In this document: positions 41,091 to 52,422 of the stretch, in pieces | Layout: each line of letters starts with the position of its first letter | Numbering within the stretch: the stretch's first letter is position 1 | Assembly (NCBI GenBank): GCA_903919205.1 | Contig: CAIXHE010000109.1 | Span: forward strand, 1 to 64,000 | Length of the DNA: 64,000 nucleotides | Source of the DNA: an uncultured Opitutaceae bacterium | Lineage (GTDB): Bacteria > Verrucomicrobiota > Verrucomicrobiia > Opitutales > Opitutaceae | Direction of reading: 5' to 3' | The notes under the pieces: generated by a model | The model's input: the letters and a program-made list of their open reading frames with translations, nothing else | What the model was told of the DNA's origin: nothing | Database searches by the model: none | Position numbers and translations under genes: made by a program

Positions 41091-41795
41091 TTATGGGTGG
41101 GCGGGCGCGGCCTTGGGGGCCGGCTTCGGCGTCGGCGACCGCGTGGCTGCCGCGATGTAGACCGCGGCAAGAATTCCGAAGATGTAGGCCTGGACCATGC
41201 CCGTCAGCAGCCCGAGCGCCGTCATGGCGACCGGGAAGATGAACGGGGTGATGGTGAGGAGGATCGCGACAATCATCACGCCGCTCATCATGTTGCCGAA
41301 GAGGCGCACCGCCAGGGCCAGCGTGCGCGAGAACTCGCTGATGATGTTGAAGGGGAGCATGATGAAGGACGGCGTCGTGTAGCTCTTCAGGTAGCTCCAG
41401 AGGCCCTGCGCTCGGACGCCGTAGAACGGCACGGCCACGAACACGAGGAGCGCGAGCGCGGCCGTCGTGGAGAGGGAGCCGGTCGGCGGCTTGAAGCCCG
41501 GGATGATCGTGCCGAGGGCGGCCGTGCCGACGAAGAGGAAGAGCGTGGCGAGGAAAGCGAGGTAGCGCCCCGGGTTGTCGACGCCCAGCTCCTTGATCTG
41601 CTCCTGGATGGCGCCGACCAGGATCTCAAGGGTGGCCTGCCAGCGGGAAATCACGGCGCCGGTGGCGAGCCTGCGGGTGATCAGCCACGCTCCCGCCGAC
41701 ATGGCAACCATCATGATCCAGGTCGTCAGGACGGTGAGGTTCAGCTTGGCGAACCCGTGCTGCCAGAGGATGTCCTGGTCGGTCGTGAGGTTCAT
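41091..41795 (-). CDS. atpB: N-ATPase a subunit
   Basis: This 234-residue membrane subunit provides the ion half-channels. MNLTTDQDILWQHGFAKLNLTVLTTW begins it, and LFVGTAALGTIIPGFKPPTGSLSTTAALALLVFVAVPFYG is conserved helix 2-3 sequence. The essential arginine lies in SEFSRTLALAVRLFGNMMSG. The C-terminus ends in a short Pro/Ala/Lys tail. The ATG at 41795 overlaps the atpR stop (ATGA). It sits in the N-ATPase order between atpR and atpE. Confidence 0.92.
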   Translation of the reverse strand: MNLTTDQDILWQHGFAKLNLTVLTTWIMMVAMSAGAWLITRRLATGAVISRWQATLEILVGAIQEQIKELGVDNPGRYLAFLATLFLFVGTAALGTIIPGFKPPTGSLSTTAALALLVFVAVPFYGVRAQGLWSYLKSYTTPSFIMLPFNIISEFSRTLALAVRLFGNMMSGVMIVAILLTITPFIFPVAMTALGLLTGMVQAYIFGILAAVYIAAATRSPTPKPAPKAAPAHP

Positions 41796-42100
41796 GGGTG
41801 CGCGTCCTTCGCTGGCGACTGCGCGGGCTTGGGGTGGGCGCGCGTCATGTGCGCCACGACCGGGCGGGCGACCAGGAAGCCGAGCATGCAGGCGAGCCAC
41901 CGCCTCCAGTCCTCGCGCGCGACCAGGATGAAGCCCGTGGCGACCAGCGCCATGCGGACCACGATGCTGCCGAGGAACCAGGCGGCAGGCCGGCTTGAGG
42001 ACACGCCGCGCAGCACCGTCCACCAGAGGCCGCCGTAGAAGGCGCCCCCGAGCAGCAGGCCCGCGAGAAGGGCTAGGAGGATGCGGGGCACGTCATTCAT
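41792..42100 (-). CDS. atpR: N-ATPase AtpR subunit
   Basis: This 102-residue protein has about three membrane helices (RILLALLAGLLLGGAFYGGLWWTVL, then AAWFLGSIVVRMALVATGFILVA and ACMLGFLVARPVV). GGLWWTV and the Arg in SIVVRMALV are typical of the N-ATPase-specific AtpR protein, proposed to help assemble or protect the c ring. It overlaps atpB by 4 bp and atpQ by 8 bp. This gene is diagnostic of N-ATPase rather than ordinary F-ATPase. Confidence 0.85.
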   Translation of the reverse strand: MNDVPRILLALLAGLLLGGAFYGGLWWTVLRGVSSSRPAAWFLGSIVVRMALVATGFILVAREDWRRWLACMLGFLVARPVVAHMTRAHPKPAQSPAKDAHP

Positions 42101-42420
42101 CCTTGGAGTCGGGCTCGTCGCCCATCGACTTGTTCTCCTGAGCCACCCAACGCCACGCGTTGAAGCAGCCCAGTGCGAGCCCGGCCACGAGCAGCATCAG
42201 GGTCCACGAGCGCGGGCCCGGGTGGTGGTGGTCGATCCAGAGCCCGAGGAGCGCCCCGGCCACGGTGGGCACCGCGACGGACCAGCCCACGAGCCCGGTC
42301 ATGCCGAGGCCGAACCAGACGCCCCTCGGTCCGTCCCGCTCGGCCTTGAGCTTGCGCGCGGCCTTGTCGGAGATCTCCTCGAGGAATCCCTCGCGCGGAT
42401 CCTTGGGTCCGGGCTTGGGG

Positions 42421-42431
<11 letters not shown>
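42093..42431 (-). CDS. atpQ: N-ATPase AtpQ (AtpI-like) subunit
   Basis: This 112-residue protein has a charged N-terminus (PGPKDPREGFLEEISDKAARKLKAERDG), two membrane helices (GVWFGLGMTGLVGWSVAVPTVAGALLGLWID and WTLMLLVAGLALGCFNAWRWV) and a short acidic tail. This is the AtpI/ATPase_gene1 family, called AtpQ in N-ATPase operons, and is a putative c-ring assembly factor or Mg2+ factor. It overlaps atpC by 11 bp. Confidence 0.84.
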
Positions 42432-44526
<2,095 letters not shown>

Positions 44527-44535
44527 CCCGATCCA

Positions 44536-46881
44536 CTAGGACAGGCGCAGGCGCCGCAGGACCGGGACCTTCGCGAGGTCGAGGAGGACCGCGAAGGCCG
44601 CCGCGCCCGCGAGCATGCATGCGATCCACAGGGGCGGGACAGGCGCCATGGCCACGCCCCAGAGGGCAAGCGCGGAGGCGATCGCCACGTCCGCGACGCT
44701 CGAAGCGACCAGCCAGCCGCTGGGGGGCGAGGTCCACAGCCCGAGTCGCACCCGGTTGCAGTACGTGGTCGCCTGGTTTCCGAAGACGATGGCGAGGAAC
44801 GCAAAGGTCCTGAGCGGCTCGATGGCCGGCCCCAGCCGGCCCCGCGCAACCAGGAGCACCGCCAGGCAGTAGCCGAGCTCGCAGAAGCCCATGAAGGCGC
44901 CCGCCAGGGTGAGGCCCCCGACATGCCACGCGTTGGGTTTGGGGGAGGGGCGGACATTGTCCGTGGTGAGCGACATCCCGAGGAGATCGCCGGTCAGCAT
45001 GACGATCACCATCAGCATCGGGGTGAGGATGGCGTGCCCGGTCAGCACGAGGCCCGCGGCCAGAAAGAGCACCTGCACGATCTTCTTGGTCACCGAGTTG
45101 AGCGTGTAGGTGAGGATCCTCTGGAAGGTGATCCGGCCCTCCTTCACCGAGGCGACGATCCCCCCCAGTCCCGGCTTCGTCAGCACGATGCCGGCCGCCG
45201 CCTTGGCCACGTCGGTTGCGGTGGCGACGGCGATGCCCATGTGCGCCTGGCGCAGCGCAGGCGCATCGTTCGCGCCGTCGCCGCACATGCCCACGGTGTG
45301 CCCGCTCCTCTGGAAGGCCTTCACCAGGGCGAATTTCCCCTCGGGAAGCACCCCGGCGTAGACGGAGTATTGCTCGGGCCGAGCGTCGGGGGGCACCGCC
45401 CCGGGCGGGCACGCGGGGCCCTCGAGACCCACCTCGCGGGCCGCGATGAGCGCGGTCTCCGGTGCATCACCCGTGATCATGACCGTGCGCACGCCGAGGG
45501 TGCCGAGCTCGGCCACGAGGGCGGAGGAGTCCGCGCGGGGCGGGTCGCTCAGGCCGATCACCCCGGCGAGCCTCAGGTTGCCTGGGGCGCCCGCGGCTAC
45601 CGCGAGCACGCGCATCCCGCTCGCCTCCATCTGGGCGGCGACCCCGGACGCCTCGGGACAAGCCTGGCATAGGCGCGAGACCACGTCGAAGGCCCCCTTC
45701 ACCGCAAGCTCGGCGCCGCCGCCGGGTGAAAGCGTGGCCTGGGACATCTTGGTCGCGGGGTCGAAGTGCGAGAAATGGAGGAGCGCGGGTAGGCCCGCCG
45801 CCGGATGGAGCAGGGCCGCCGAGCGCACCGCGGCGTCCACGGTGTCCTGTCCGCCCTCCGAGCTGGCCAGGGAGGCGAAGCCGAGCACGTGGGCTTCGTC
45901 GAAGCCCTGCATCGGGCGGGTCTGCGTGACGCTGAGCTCGTTGCAGGTCAGGGTTCCGGTCTTGTCCGCGCAGAGCACGTCGATGCTCGCCGCCTCGTCA
46001 ACCGCCGACAGCCGCGTCGGCAGGACGCCGACCCGGCCGAGGTCCCTCGCGCCCACCGCCGCGGCCAGGGTGAAGGTGGCGGGAAGGGCCACCGGGACCG
46101 AGGCCAGGACCGCAGTCAGCACGAGGGTAATGATCTCGCTTGGGGGGCGCCCCAGGTGGTGCGCGTAGAAGGCCAGGGCCACCGTGATCGCACCGTTGCA
46201 GATCGCGAGGTTGCGCACCACGCGGAAGACGGCCTTCTGCTGCGTGCTCTCGACGCTCGCCGTGCGGACGAGCTCCGCCGATCTCCCGAACTTGCTGCGG
46301 CTGCCCGTGGCCGTCACGAGCGCCTCGGCCTCCCCGCGCCTGACGAGCGCCCCGGAGAAGGTGAGGACGCCGGGGCCGGCGTCGATCGGGATCGACTCGC
46401 CGGTCAGCATCGACTGGTCAATCAGGACCTCCCCTCCGGTCAGGGTCACGTCGGCGGGCACGCGCCCCCCGAGGCTCAGCTTCACCCGGTCGCCCGGCAC
46501 CACCTGCGCGGCGGGAACCACCCTCCATTTTCCATCCCGGAGCACCGAGGCGCTGAGGGCGAGGCGGGACCTGAGCGCCACCAGAGTAGCCTGGGCCCTC
46601 CCCTCCTGCACGAAGCCGAGGAGCGCGTTGAACGTGAGCAGGGCAAGCAGGATCGACCCCTCGACATACTTGCCCAGGCAGATCTCCAGCACGAGCGCGG
46701 CCTCGAGCAGCCAGGGGACGGGCGCCGAAAACTGCGAGAGGACCCTCCAGAGCACTCCAGGCCGCGTGTCGGGCAGCGAGTTCGGACCCCACGCCGCGAG
46801 TCGGCTCGTTGCCTCGGCGGCCGAAAGGCCCCCGGCCGGCGTGGCCGGGGGAGGTGGCGGCTGCTTGGACTCTGCGGTCAT
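44536..46881 (-). CDS. P-type H+-ATPase (P3A family)
   Basis: This 781-residue plasma-membrane-type proton pump has phosphorylation motif CADKTGTLT, dephosphorylation loop SMLTGES, hinge GDGANDAPALRQAHMGIAVA and a helix 4 proline segment (PVALPATFTLAAAVGARDL). Asp632 in helix 6 (MLTGDLLGMS, then TTDNVRPSP) aligns with the proton-binding Asp684 of the plant pump AHA2, so it should expel H+. It has no heavy-metal domains. It follows phosphoketolase by 54 bp and ends just before the N-ATPase promoter. It would be driven by ATP from acetyl phosphate. Confidence 0.92.
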   Translation of the reverse strand: MTAESKQPPPPPATPAGGLSAAEATSRLAAWGPNSLPDTRPGVLWRVLSQFSAPVPWLLEAALVLEICLGKYVEGSILLALLTFNALLGFVQEGRAQATLVALRSRLALSASVLRDGKWRVVPAAQVVPGDRVKLSLGGRVPADVTLTGGEVLIDQSMLTGESIPIDAGPGVLTFSGALVRRGEAEALVTATGSRSKFGRSAELVRTASVESTQQKAVFRVVRNLAICNGAITVALAFYAHHLGRPPSEIITLVLTAVLASVPVALPATFTLAAAVGARDLGRVGVLPTRLSAVDEAASIDVLCADKTGTLTCNELSVTQTRPMQGFDEAHVLGFASLASSEGGQDTVDAAVRSAALLHPAAGLPALLHFSHFDPATKMSQATLSPGGGAELAVKGAFDVVSRLCQACPEASGVAAQMEASGMRVLAVAAGAPGNLRLAGVIGLSDPPRADSSALVAELGTLGVRTVMITGDAPETALIAAREVGLEGPACPPGAVPPDARPEQYSVYAGVLPEGKFALVKAFQRSGHTVGMCGDGANDAPALRQAHMGIAVATATDVAKAAAGIVLTKPGLGGIVASVKEGRITFQRILTYTLNSVTKKIVQVLFLAAGLVLTGHAILTPMLMVIVMLTGDLLGMSLTTDNVRPSPKPNAWHVGGLTLAGAFMGFCELGYCLAVLLVARGRLGPAIEPLRTFAFLAIVFGNQATTYCNRVRLGLWTSPPSGWLVASSVADVAIASALALWGVAMAPVPPLWIACMLAGAAAFAVLLDLAKVPVLRRLRLS

Positions 46882-46935
46882 CGCACGGCGGTCCCCGGCC
46901 CCTGCGTCATCACCGGTCGGGACAGGCCCGGGCTC

Positions 46936-49413
46936 CTAGATCTTGCCTGCGTCGGGATTGCCCCATTTCCAATTCCGGATCTCGGGCAGGTCCTGGCCGT
47001 GCTTGTCGATGTACAGCTTGTGCTCGACCAGCTTGTTGCGGATGGCCTGCTTCAGGTAGTCACCCTCGGAGCCGAGCTGGGGGAGCCGGTCTACGGCGTC
47101 CTGCGCGAGGTGAAAGCGGTCCAGCTCGTTCTGGACCCGGATGTCGAAGGGGGTCGTGATCGTCCCCTCCTCCTTGTAGCCCCTCACGTGGATGTTCCGG
47201 TTGGTGCGTCGGTAGGTGAGCCTGTGGACAAGCCACGGATAGCCGTGAAACCCGAAGATGATCGGCTTGTCTTTCGTGAATAGGGCATCGTAGTTCCGGT
47301 CGCTGAGGCCGTGGGGATGCTCGGTGTCGGGCTCGAGCCTCATCAGGTCCACGACATTGATCACCCGGATGCGCAGGCTCGGCAGGTACCGCCTGAGGAT
47401 CGAGACCGCCGCCAGGATCTCGAGGGTCGGGGTGTCGCCGCAGCAGGCCATGACGAGGTCCGGCTCCCCCCCCTGGTCGTTGCTGGCCCACGTCCAGATG
47501 CCCACGCCGAGGGTGCAGTGCACGACGGCTTCCTCTATGGTGAGCCACTGCGGTAGGGGATGCTTGCCCGCAACCACCACGTTCACGTAGTCGCGGCTCC
47601 GCAGGCAGTGGTCGAACACCGACAACAGGCAATTGGCGTCGGGCGGGAGGTACACGCGCACGATCTCGGCCTTCTTGTTGATGACGTGGTCCAGGAAGCC
47701 GGGATCCTGGTGGGTGAAGCCGTTGTGGTCCTGCTGCCAGACATGGGAGGCGAGGATGTAGTTGAGGGAGGAGATCTTCCTGCGCCAGGGCAGCTCCAGG
47801 GTCACCTTGAGCCATTTCGCATGCTGGCTGAACATCGAGTCGATGATGCGGATGAACGCCTCGTAGCTGTTGAAGAGGCCGTGGCGGCCCGTCAGCAGGT
47901 AGCCCTCGAGCCAGCCCTCGCACTGGTGCTCGCTCAGCATCGAGTCGAGGACGCGCCCCTCCGGGGCGAGCCACTCGTCGTTGTCCACGTGCTTCGCGTC
48001 CCACTGCCGGTTGGTGACGTCGAACACGGCGCCAAGGAGGTTGGACAGGGTCTCGTCGGGGCCAAACACCCTGAAGTTGCGCGGATTGAGGCTGATCACG
48101 TCCTTCAGGAACCGGCCGAGCACCATCGTGTCCTGGCCCTCGATGGCGCCGGGAGCCGGGACCGCGAGCGCGTGGTCGCGGAAGTCCGGCATGTCCAGGT
48201 CGCGCAGCAGGATGCCGCCGTTCGCGTGCGGGTTCGCCCCCATGCGGCGGTCGCCCTCGGGCGCGAGCTCGGCGAGCTCGGCAATCAGGCGGCCTCTCTT
48301 GTCGAAGAGCTCGTCGGGCCTGTAGCTCTTCATCCAGGCCTCGAGGAGCTTCACGTGCTCGGGATGGTCGGCGTCGACAAGCATAGGAACCTGGTGGGCT
48401 CGGAACGTGCCCTCGATCTTGAGCCCGTCGACGTACTTGGGACCGGTCCAGCCCTTGGGGGACCGGAGCACGACGACCGGCCATCGCGGCCGCGTCGCGT
48501 CCTTGCTGCCGCGAGCGTGCTTCTGGATCCGCCGGATCTCCTCGATGGCCGTGTCCATCGCAGCCGCCATCAGCTGGTGCATCTTCTGCGGGTCGTCGCC
48601 CTCGACGAAATAGGGCTCCCACCCGCAGCCCCTAAGGAACTGCTCCAGCTCCGCGGGCTCGACGCGCGCGAGGACCGTGGGGTTGCTGATCTTGTAGCCG
48701 TTCAGGTGGAGGATCGGCAGCACCGCCCCGTCGGTGACGGCATCGAGAAACTTGTTCGACTGCCATGCGGTCGCGAGCGGGCCGGTCTCCGACTCGCCGT
48801 CGCCGATGACGCAGGCGACGATAAGGCCCGGGTTGTCGAAGGCCGCACCGAACGCGTGGCTGAGCGAGTACCCGAGCTCGCCGCCCTCGTGGATCGAGCC
48901 GGGCGTCGTGGGGGCCACGTGGCTCGAGATGCCTCCCGGAAACGAGAACTGCTTGAACAGCTTCTTCAGTCCCGCCTCGTCCTGGGTGACGTCCGGGTAG
49001 ACCTCGCTCCACGTGCCCTCAAGGTAGACATTCCCCACGATCGCCGGTCCGCCGTGCCCGGGGCCCGCTATGTAGAACATGTCGAGGTCGTACTTCTTGA
49101 TCACCCGGTTCAGGTGGACGTAGATGAAGTTCTGACCCGGCGTCGTTCCCCAGTGGCCCACCACGATCGGCTTCACGTCCGAGAGCTTGAGCGGCTCCTT
49201 CAGCAGGGGGTTGTTGTAGAGGTAGATCTGCCCGACGGACAGGTAGTTCGCGGCGCGCCAATAGGCGTTCATGCGCTGGAGGAGTTCGTCCGTGAGCGGG
49301 CCCCCTGCCTTGGGGCCCTCGGGCGCGGGTGCGACGCGGGCGTGGGCTCCGTTGCCTAGGAGCGACTTCGGGGCGGTGCCGGCGCTGATGGCCCTCTTGG
49401 TGACGAGTTTCAT
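46936..49413 (-). CDS. xfp: Phosphoketolase (Xfp)
   Basis: This 825-residue thiamine-diphosphate enzyme cleaves xylulose 5-phosphate and/or fructose 6-phosphate with phosphate to give acetyl phosphate plus glyceraldehyde 3-phosphate or erythrose 4-phosphate. Conserved stretches are [77 protein letters not shown] and the C-terminal [15 protein letters not shown]. About 30 residues longer than usual at the N-terminus. The ATG at 49413 ([12 protein letters not shown]) is preferred over 49497, which lies inside the promoter palindrome. It lies 114 bp after acetate kinase and forms the acetyl-phosphate pathway with it. Confidence 0.95.
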   Translation of the reverse strand: MKLVTKRAISAGTAPKSLLGNGAHARVAPAPEGPKAGGPLTDELLQRMNAYWRAANYLSVGQIYLYNNPLLKEPLKLSDVKPIVVGHWGTTPGQNFIYVHLNRVIKKYDLDMFYIAGPGHGGPAIVGNVYLEGTWSEVYPDVTQDEAGLKKLFKQFSFPGGISSHVAPTTPGSIHEGGELGYSLSHAFGAAFDNPGLIVACVIGDGESETGPLATAWQSNKFLDAVTDGAVLPILHLNGYKISNPTVLARVEPAELEQFLRGCGWEPYFVEGDDPQKMHQLMAAAMDTAIEEIRRIQKHARGSKDATRPRWPVVVLRSPKGWTGPKYVDGLKIEGTFRAHQVPMLVDADHPEHVKLLEAWMKSYRPDELFDKRGRLIAELAELAPEGDRRMGANPHANGGILLRDLDMPDFRDHALAVPAPGAIEGQDTMVLGRFLKDVISLNPRNFRVFGPDETLSNLLGAVFDVTNRQWDAKHVDNDEWLAPEGRVLDSMLSEHQCEGWLEGYLLTGRHGLFNSYEAFIRIIDSMFSQHAKWLKVTLELPWRRKISSLNYILASHVWQQDHNGFTHQDPGFLDHVINKKAEIVRVYLPPDANCLLSVFDHCLRSRDYVNVVVAGKHPLPQWLTIEEAVVHCTLGVGIWTWASNDQGGEPDLVMACCGDTPTLEILAAVSILRRYLPSLRIRVINVVDLMRLEPDTEHPHGLSDRNYDALFTKDKPIIFGFHGYPWLVHRLTYRRTNRNIHVRGYKEEGTITTPFDIRVQNELDRFHLAQDAVDRLPQLGSEGDYLKQAIRNKLVEHKLYIDKHGQDLPEIRNWKWGNPDAGKI

Positions 49414-49467
49414 AGGTTGGGTGGCGCGCGGCCGGGCCCTCTGGGCGCCCGGAAGTCGCAGCGAGGT

Positions 49468-49511
49468 AGGATGCCGCGCCGGGCAGCCCCGGACCATGGG
49501 GTCAAACCCTA
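49468..49511 (-). promoter_or_regulatory. Palindrome-N22 stress promoter of phosphoketolase
   Basis: On the minus strand, TAGGGT-TTG-ACCCCAT, then 22 bp and CATCCT. The predicted leader to the ATG at 49413 is about 48 nt. Confidence 0.75.
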
Positions 49512-49527
49512 CACCGGGCCGGCCGGA

Positions 49528-50733
49528 TCACCGCCGCAGGCCCAGGAGCCATGCGGAACGGGCGATCATGAGCTCCTCGTCGGTTCGGATCATGCGCACC
49601 GTGACGCGGCTCGCGCGCGTTGAGATCACGGGTGCGTTGCCCGCATTGCGCCTGGCGTCGATCCGCACCCCGAGGAAGCCAAGCCCCTCGCAGATGCGCG
49701 CCCGCACCTCGGGGGCGTTCTCGCCGATGCCCCCGGCAAAGACCAGCGTGTCGAGGCCCCCGAGCGCGGCGGCATAGGCCCCGATCCATTTCCTGGCCTG
49801 GTAGCAAAAGAGCTCGATGGCGGCCGCGGCGCGAGGGCGGCTTTTCTCGCAGCGGAGAAGGTCGCGCATGTCGGAGCTGAAACCGGAGACCCCGAGCAGC
49901 CCCGACTCATGGTTCACCATCCGCTCGAAGCCGGCAGGGCCCATCGCCTGCCGCCGGGCCATGAAAGCAAGCAGCCCGGGATCGAGGTCCCCCGTGCGCG
50001 TGCTCATCACCAGCCCCGCGGCCGGGGTGAACCCCATGCTGGTGTCGCGGCTGCGACCGCCCTTCACCGCGGCCAGGCTGGCGCCGTTGCCCAGATGGGC
50101 GAGGATCACCCGTCCCCGCGCAGCGGCCCTCGGGTCGAGTCGCGCGAGCTCCCCCATGAGGTACTCGTAGGAGATCCCGTGGAATCCATAGCGCTCGACC
50201 CCCATCCGGCCGTACTTCCACGGGATGGGGAGGAGCCGAGCGACCGCCGGCATGTCCCGGTGGAACGCCGTGTCGAAGCAGGCGACCTGGGGGAGCCGGG
50301 GATGGCGGGACCGTATCGCCTCCATCAGCTCGATCTCGAGCGGGAGGTGGTCCGGATCGTAGGCCGTGTGGCTGTGCAGGTCCGCGAGCAGCCGCGCGGT
50401 CACGCGCTCCGGCTTCGTGCGGGTCATGCCCTGCACGATGCGGTGCCCGACCACGCGGACGGCCTCGAATACACGCCGGTCCTCGAGCCACGCCAGCAGC
50501 TGCCGCAGGGCCGTGGGACGGTCGCGGGAAATCCGGACGGGGCCCGCGTGCCCCGGCGAAGCGGTCAGCTCGGCTCCCGCCAGGCCGAGGCGGTCGAGCT
50601 TGCCCGAGAGGCGGAGGACAAAGGGTGCGCCAGCGTCGAAGACCGCGAAGCGCACGCTGGACGAGCCGGCGTTCACGGCGAGGACGCCGGCGCTCGGGCT
50701 CGCCAATGCTCTGGCCTGGGCTCGGGAGGTCAC
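49528..50733 (-). CDS. ackA: Acetate kinase
   Basis: This 401-residue acetate kinase converts acetyl phosphate and ADP to acetate and ATP. Conserved parts are VLAVNAGSSSVRFAVF, VGHRIVQGM, FDTAFHRDMP, RYGFHGISYEYL, LAHLGNGASLAAV, DTSMGFTPAAGLVMSTRTGDLDPG, the segment NHESGLLGVSG and FAGGIGENAPEVR. The GTG at 50733 gives the usual family length and is preceded by AAGGTG at a reasonable distance. The longer frame to 50925 crosses the divergent promoter region. The gene is divergent from the CbpM-like gene. I could not fit a palindrome-N22 promoter in its own direction. Confidence 0.94.
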   Translation of the reverse strand: MTSRAQARALASPSAGVLAVNAGSSSVRFAVFDAGAPFVLRLSGKLDRLGLAGAELTASPGHAGPVRISRDRPTALRQLLAWLEDRRVFEAVRVVGHRIVQGMTRTKPERVTARLLADLHSHTAYDPDHLPLEIELMEAIRSRHPRLPQVACFDTAFHRDMPAVARLLPIPWKYGRMGVERYGFHGISYEYLMGELARLDPRAAARGRVILAHLGNGASLAAVKGGRSRDTSMGFTPAAGLVMSTRTGDLDPGLLAFMARRQAMGPAGFERMVNHESGLLGVSGFSSDMRDLLRCEKSRPRAAAAIELFCYQARKWIGAYAAALGGLDTLVFAGGIGENAPEVRARICEGLGFLGVRIDARRNAGNAPVISTRASRVTVRMIRTDEELMIARSAWLLGLRR

Positions 50734-50808
50734 GGCCCACCTTGGACGCCCGCACGCACTCCAGGCAATGGGGTGATCAGCCCGGAAGGGACTGGCGGGC
50801 CCCCGCTT

Positions 50809-50851
50809 CGGGTAACACCCCATTTTGGGGGCCGGTGCGCGGGCGCATGCT
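50809..50851 (+). promoter_or_regulatory. Palindrome-N22 stress promoter of the CbpM-like gene
   Basis: CGGGT-AAC-ACCCCAT, then 22 bp and CATGCT on the plus strand. The -10 matches the one before the 60305 gene exactly. The leader is about 57 nt. The palindrome may also serve the divergent acetate kinase gene. Confidence 0.75.
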
Positions 50852-50914
50852 GCCGTGCAGGACAGATCCGGTGGGCCCCCTTGCCCGTTCCGGCCGAACA
50901 GACCCACCCTCAAA

Positions 50915-51385
50915 ATGAATTCCACCGCTCACAAGAAGAGCCCGCGTCCGGCGGACGACCGCACCGGCCACTCCGCGGAAGCCGCCCACCACGAGACGCA
51001 TGCAGCCGCCCGGCACCCCCGCGAGACCCGGACGGAGGCCTCCGCGGAGCGCCACGCGGCCGTCTTCTACTCGAGCCCGTTGCTGACGCTGGTCTGCCTG
51101 CCGCCCGCCCGGCTTGTGCACTATTCGATCGAGGCGGCCGCGGCCCTTTCCTCCGTGCATCCCGAGATGCTGCGCTACTACTGCCGGCTCGGTCTCCTGG
51201 ACGCCCATGTGGTGTGGGCCGAGGGGGCTCCGTTTCTGACGGCCGACGCCCTCGACGAGATCGCCCGCATCGAGCACTACCGTCGTTATCTCGGGGTGCA
51301 GCGCCGCGCCCTGCCCCTGCTCTGCCAGCTCCAGCGGGAGGCCGAGCGCCTGCATCTGCGCCTTCGGTTCCTTCGGTTGGAGTAG
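50915..51385 (+). CDS. CbpM-like / MerR-type HTH protein
   Basis: This 156-residue protein has a His/Ala/Arg-rich disordered N-terminus of about 60 residues. A MerR-like winged helix follows: VHYSIEAAAALSSVHPEMLRYYCRLGLLDAHVVW, then FLTADALDEIARIEHYRRYLGVQ and a terminal helix (LPLLCQLQREAERLHLRLRF). The domain resembles CbpM, which modulates the DnaJ-like CbpA, more than a metal-sensing MerR. No cbpA is adjacent. It may be a transcription factor or a chaperone modulator. The start at 50915 is the first ATG after the promoter. Confidence 0.65.
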   Translation: MNSTAHKKSPRPADDRTGHSAEAAHHETHAAARHPRETRTEASAERHAAVFYSSPLLTLVCLPPARLVHYSIEAAAALSSVHPEMLRYYCRLGLLDAHVVWAEGAPFLTADALDEIARIEHYRRYLGVQRRALPLLCQLQREAERLHLRLRFLRLE

Positions 51386-51413
51386 CGAGAGCGTGCCCGA
51401 ACGCCGACGCCGA

Positions 51414-51457
51414 GGGGCCAAGACCCCATACCGGTCCGCAGGACCCGGAGATAACCT
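51414..51457 (+). promoter_or_regulatory. Palindrome-N22 type promoter of the DUF2934-ABC operon
   Basis: GGGGCC-AAG-ACCCCAT, then 22 bp and TAACCT on the plus strand. The right half-site and spacing are exact and the left half-site is degenerate. Transcription would begin at or beside the ATG at 51465. Confidence 0.6.
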
Positions 51458-51464
51458 TCGGTCC

Positions 51465-51716
51465 ATGATTCCTCCATCCAAAGCAGCGCCTTCGAAGGCC
51501 GAAGCCGCGCCCAAGGCAAAGGTCCCCCCCGTTCCGAGCGCCCGCGTTCCCAGCGAGGACGACATCCGCGCCTACGCCTACCATCTTTACACGCAAGGCA
51601 GCCGCGAACCCGGCCACGACCTGGACAACTGGCTCGAGGCGAAGGCGTGCCTGGCCTCCAACATTCCCACGCACCGCTCGGAGGCGCGCCTCCACCACCA
51701 CGTCCATGGAAGCTGA
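51465..51716 (+). CDS. DUF2934 small protein
   Basis: This 83-residue protein has a Pro/Lys/Ala-rich lead of about 25 residues, then the DUF2934 signature: SEDDIRAYAYHLYTQGSREPGHDLDNWLEAKACL. The family is small, cytoplasmic, widespread in environmental bacteria and often beside stress genes. Function unknown. It overlaps the ABC ATPase start by 11 bp. The predicted mRNA start falls on the ATG, so the gene may be translated from a leaderless message. Confidence 0.75.
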   Translation: MIPPSKAAPSKAEAAPKAKVPPVPSARVPSEDDIRAYAYHLYTQGSREPGHDLDNWLEAKACLASNIPTHRSEARLHHHVHGS

Positions 51717-52422
51717 GGGCACCGAGCCCGCGATATCAGCAACCCAGATCACCAAGTGGTTCGGGGAGGGGGAGACCCGGGTCACCGCGGTCAACCACGC
51801 CAACATGGTGGCCCACTTCGGGGAGATGCTGTTCATCGTGGGCCCTTCGGGGAGCGGCAAGACGACCCTGCTGAGCATGCTGTCGGGAATCCTCCGGCCC
51901 AACGAGGGCCAGGTTAAGGTAAAGGGGGCCGACATCTGGACCCTGAACGACGACCAGCTCGCGGATTTCCGGCTCAACACCGTGGGATTCGTGTTTCAGG
52001 ACTATCATCTCTTTCCCCGGCTGACCACGGCCGAGAACGTCGCGATCCCGCTGATCCTGAAGCAGCAGGACTGGAACCAGTCGATCGACGAGGCCCGCAG
52101 GTACCTCGGGGTCGTGGGCCTGCAAAACCGCACGGAGATCCTCCCGGTGAAGCTTTCGGGCGGGGAGCAGCAGAGGGTCGCCATCGCGAGGGCCATCATC
52201 GGCGGGCCGCAGATCCTGATATTCGACGAACCCACCGCCTCCCTGGACGGCGACACCGGCCGGGCGATCATCTCCTTCGTGAAGGATCATGTGCTCAATG
52301 ATAAGCGGTGCATCCTGATCGTCACCCACGACGCGCGAATCAACGAGTACGCGGACCGCATCCTTCACATGGAGGACGGCCACCTTGCCTCCACGTCCGC
52401 CAAGGGAGAGGGGACCGAATGA
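51706..52422 (+). CDS. ABC exporter ATPase (MacB/LolD-type)
   Basis: This 238-residue ATPase has Walker A GPSGSGKT, the Q-loop in FVFQDYHLF, signature LSGGEQQRVAIARAI, Walker B ILIFDEPTASLD and the H-switch in VTHDARI. This is the MacB/LolD/DevA class that works with FtsX-type permeases. It energises the tripartite exporter formed with the next three genes and overlaps the adaptor gene by 4 bp. Confidence 0.93.
   Translation: MEAEGTEPAISATQITKWFGEGETRVTAVNHANMVAHFGEMLFIVGPSGSGKTTLLSMLSGILRPNEGQVKVKGADIWTLNDDQLADFRLNTVGFVFQDYHLFPRLTTAENVAIPLILKQQDWNQSIDEARRYLGVVGLQNRTEILPVKLSGGEQQRVAIARAIIGGPQILIFDEPTASLDGDTGRAIISFVKDHVLNDKRCILIVTHDARINEYADRILHMEDGHLASTSAKGEGTE

Noticed and set aside
49414-49497. 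Upstream start for phosphoketolase at 49497.
   Set aside because: The ATG at 49497 lies inside the promoter palindrome and upstream of the predicted transcription start. The added residues are not family-like.
50767-50784. Second palindrome copy in front of acetate kinase (ATGGGGTGATCAGCCC).
   Set aside because: Only one half-site is intact, and no YANNCT hexamer occurs at 22 bp in the direction of ackA (CCAAGG is found).
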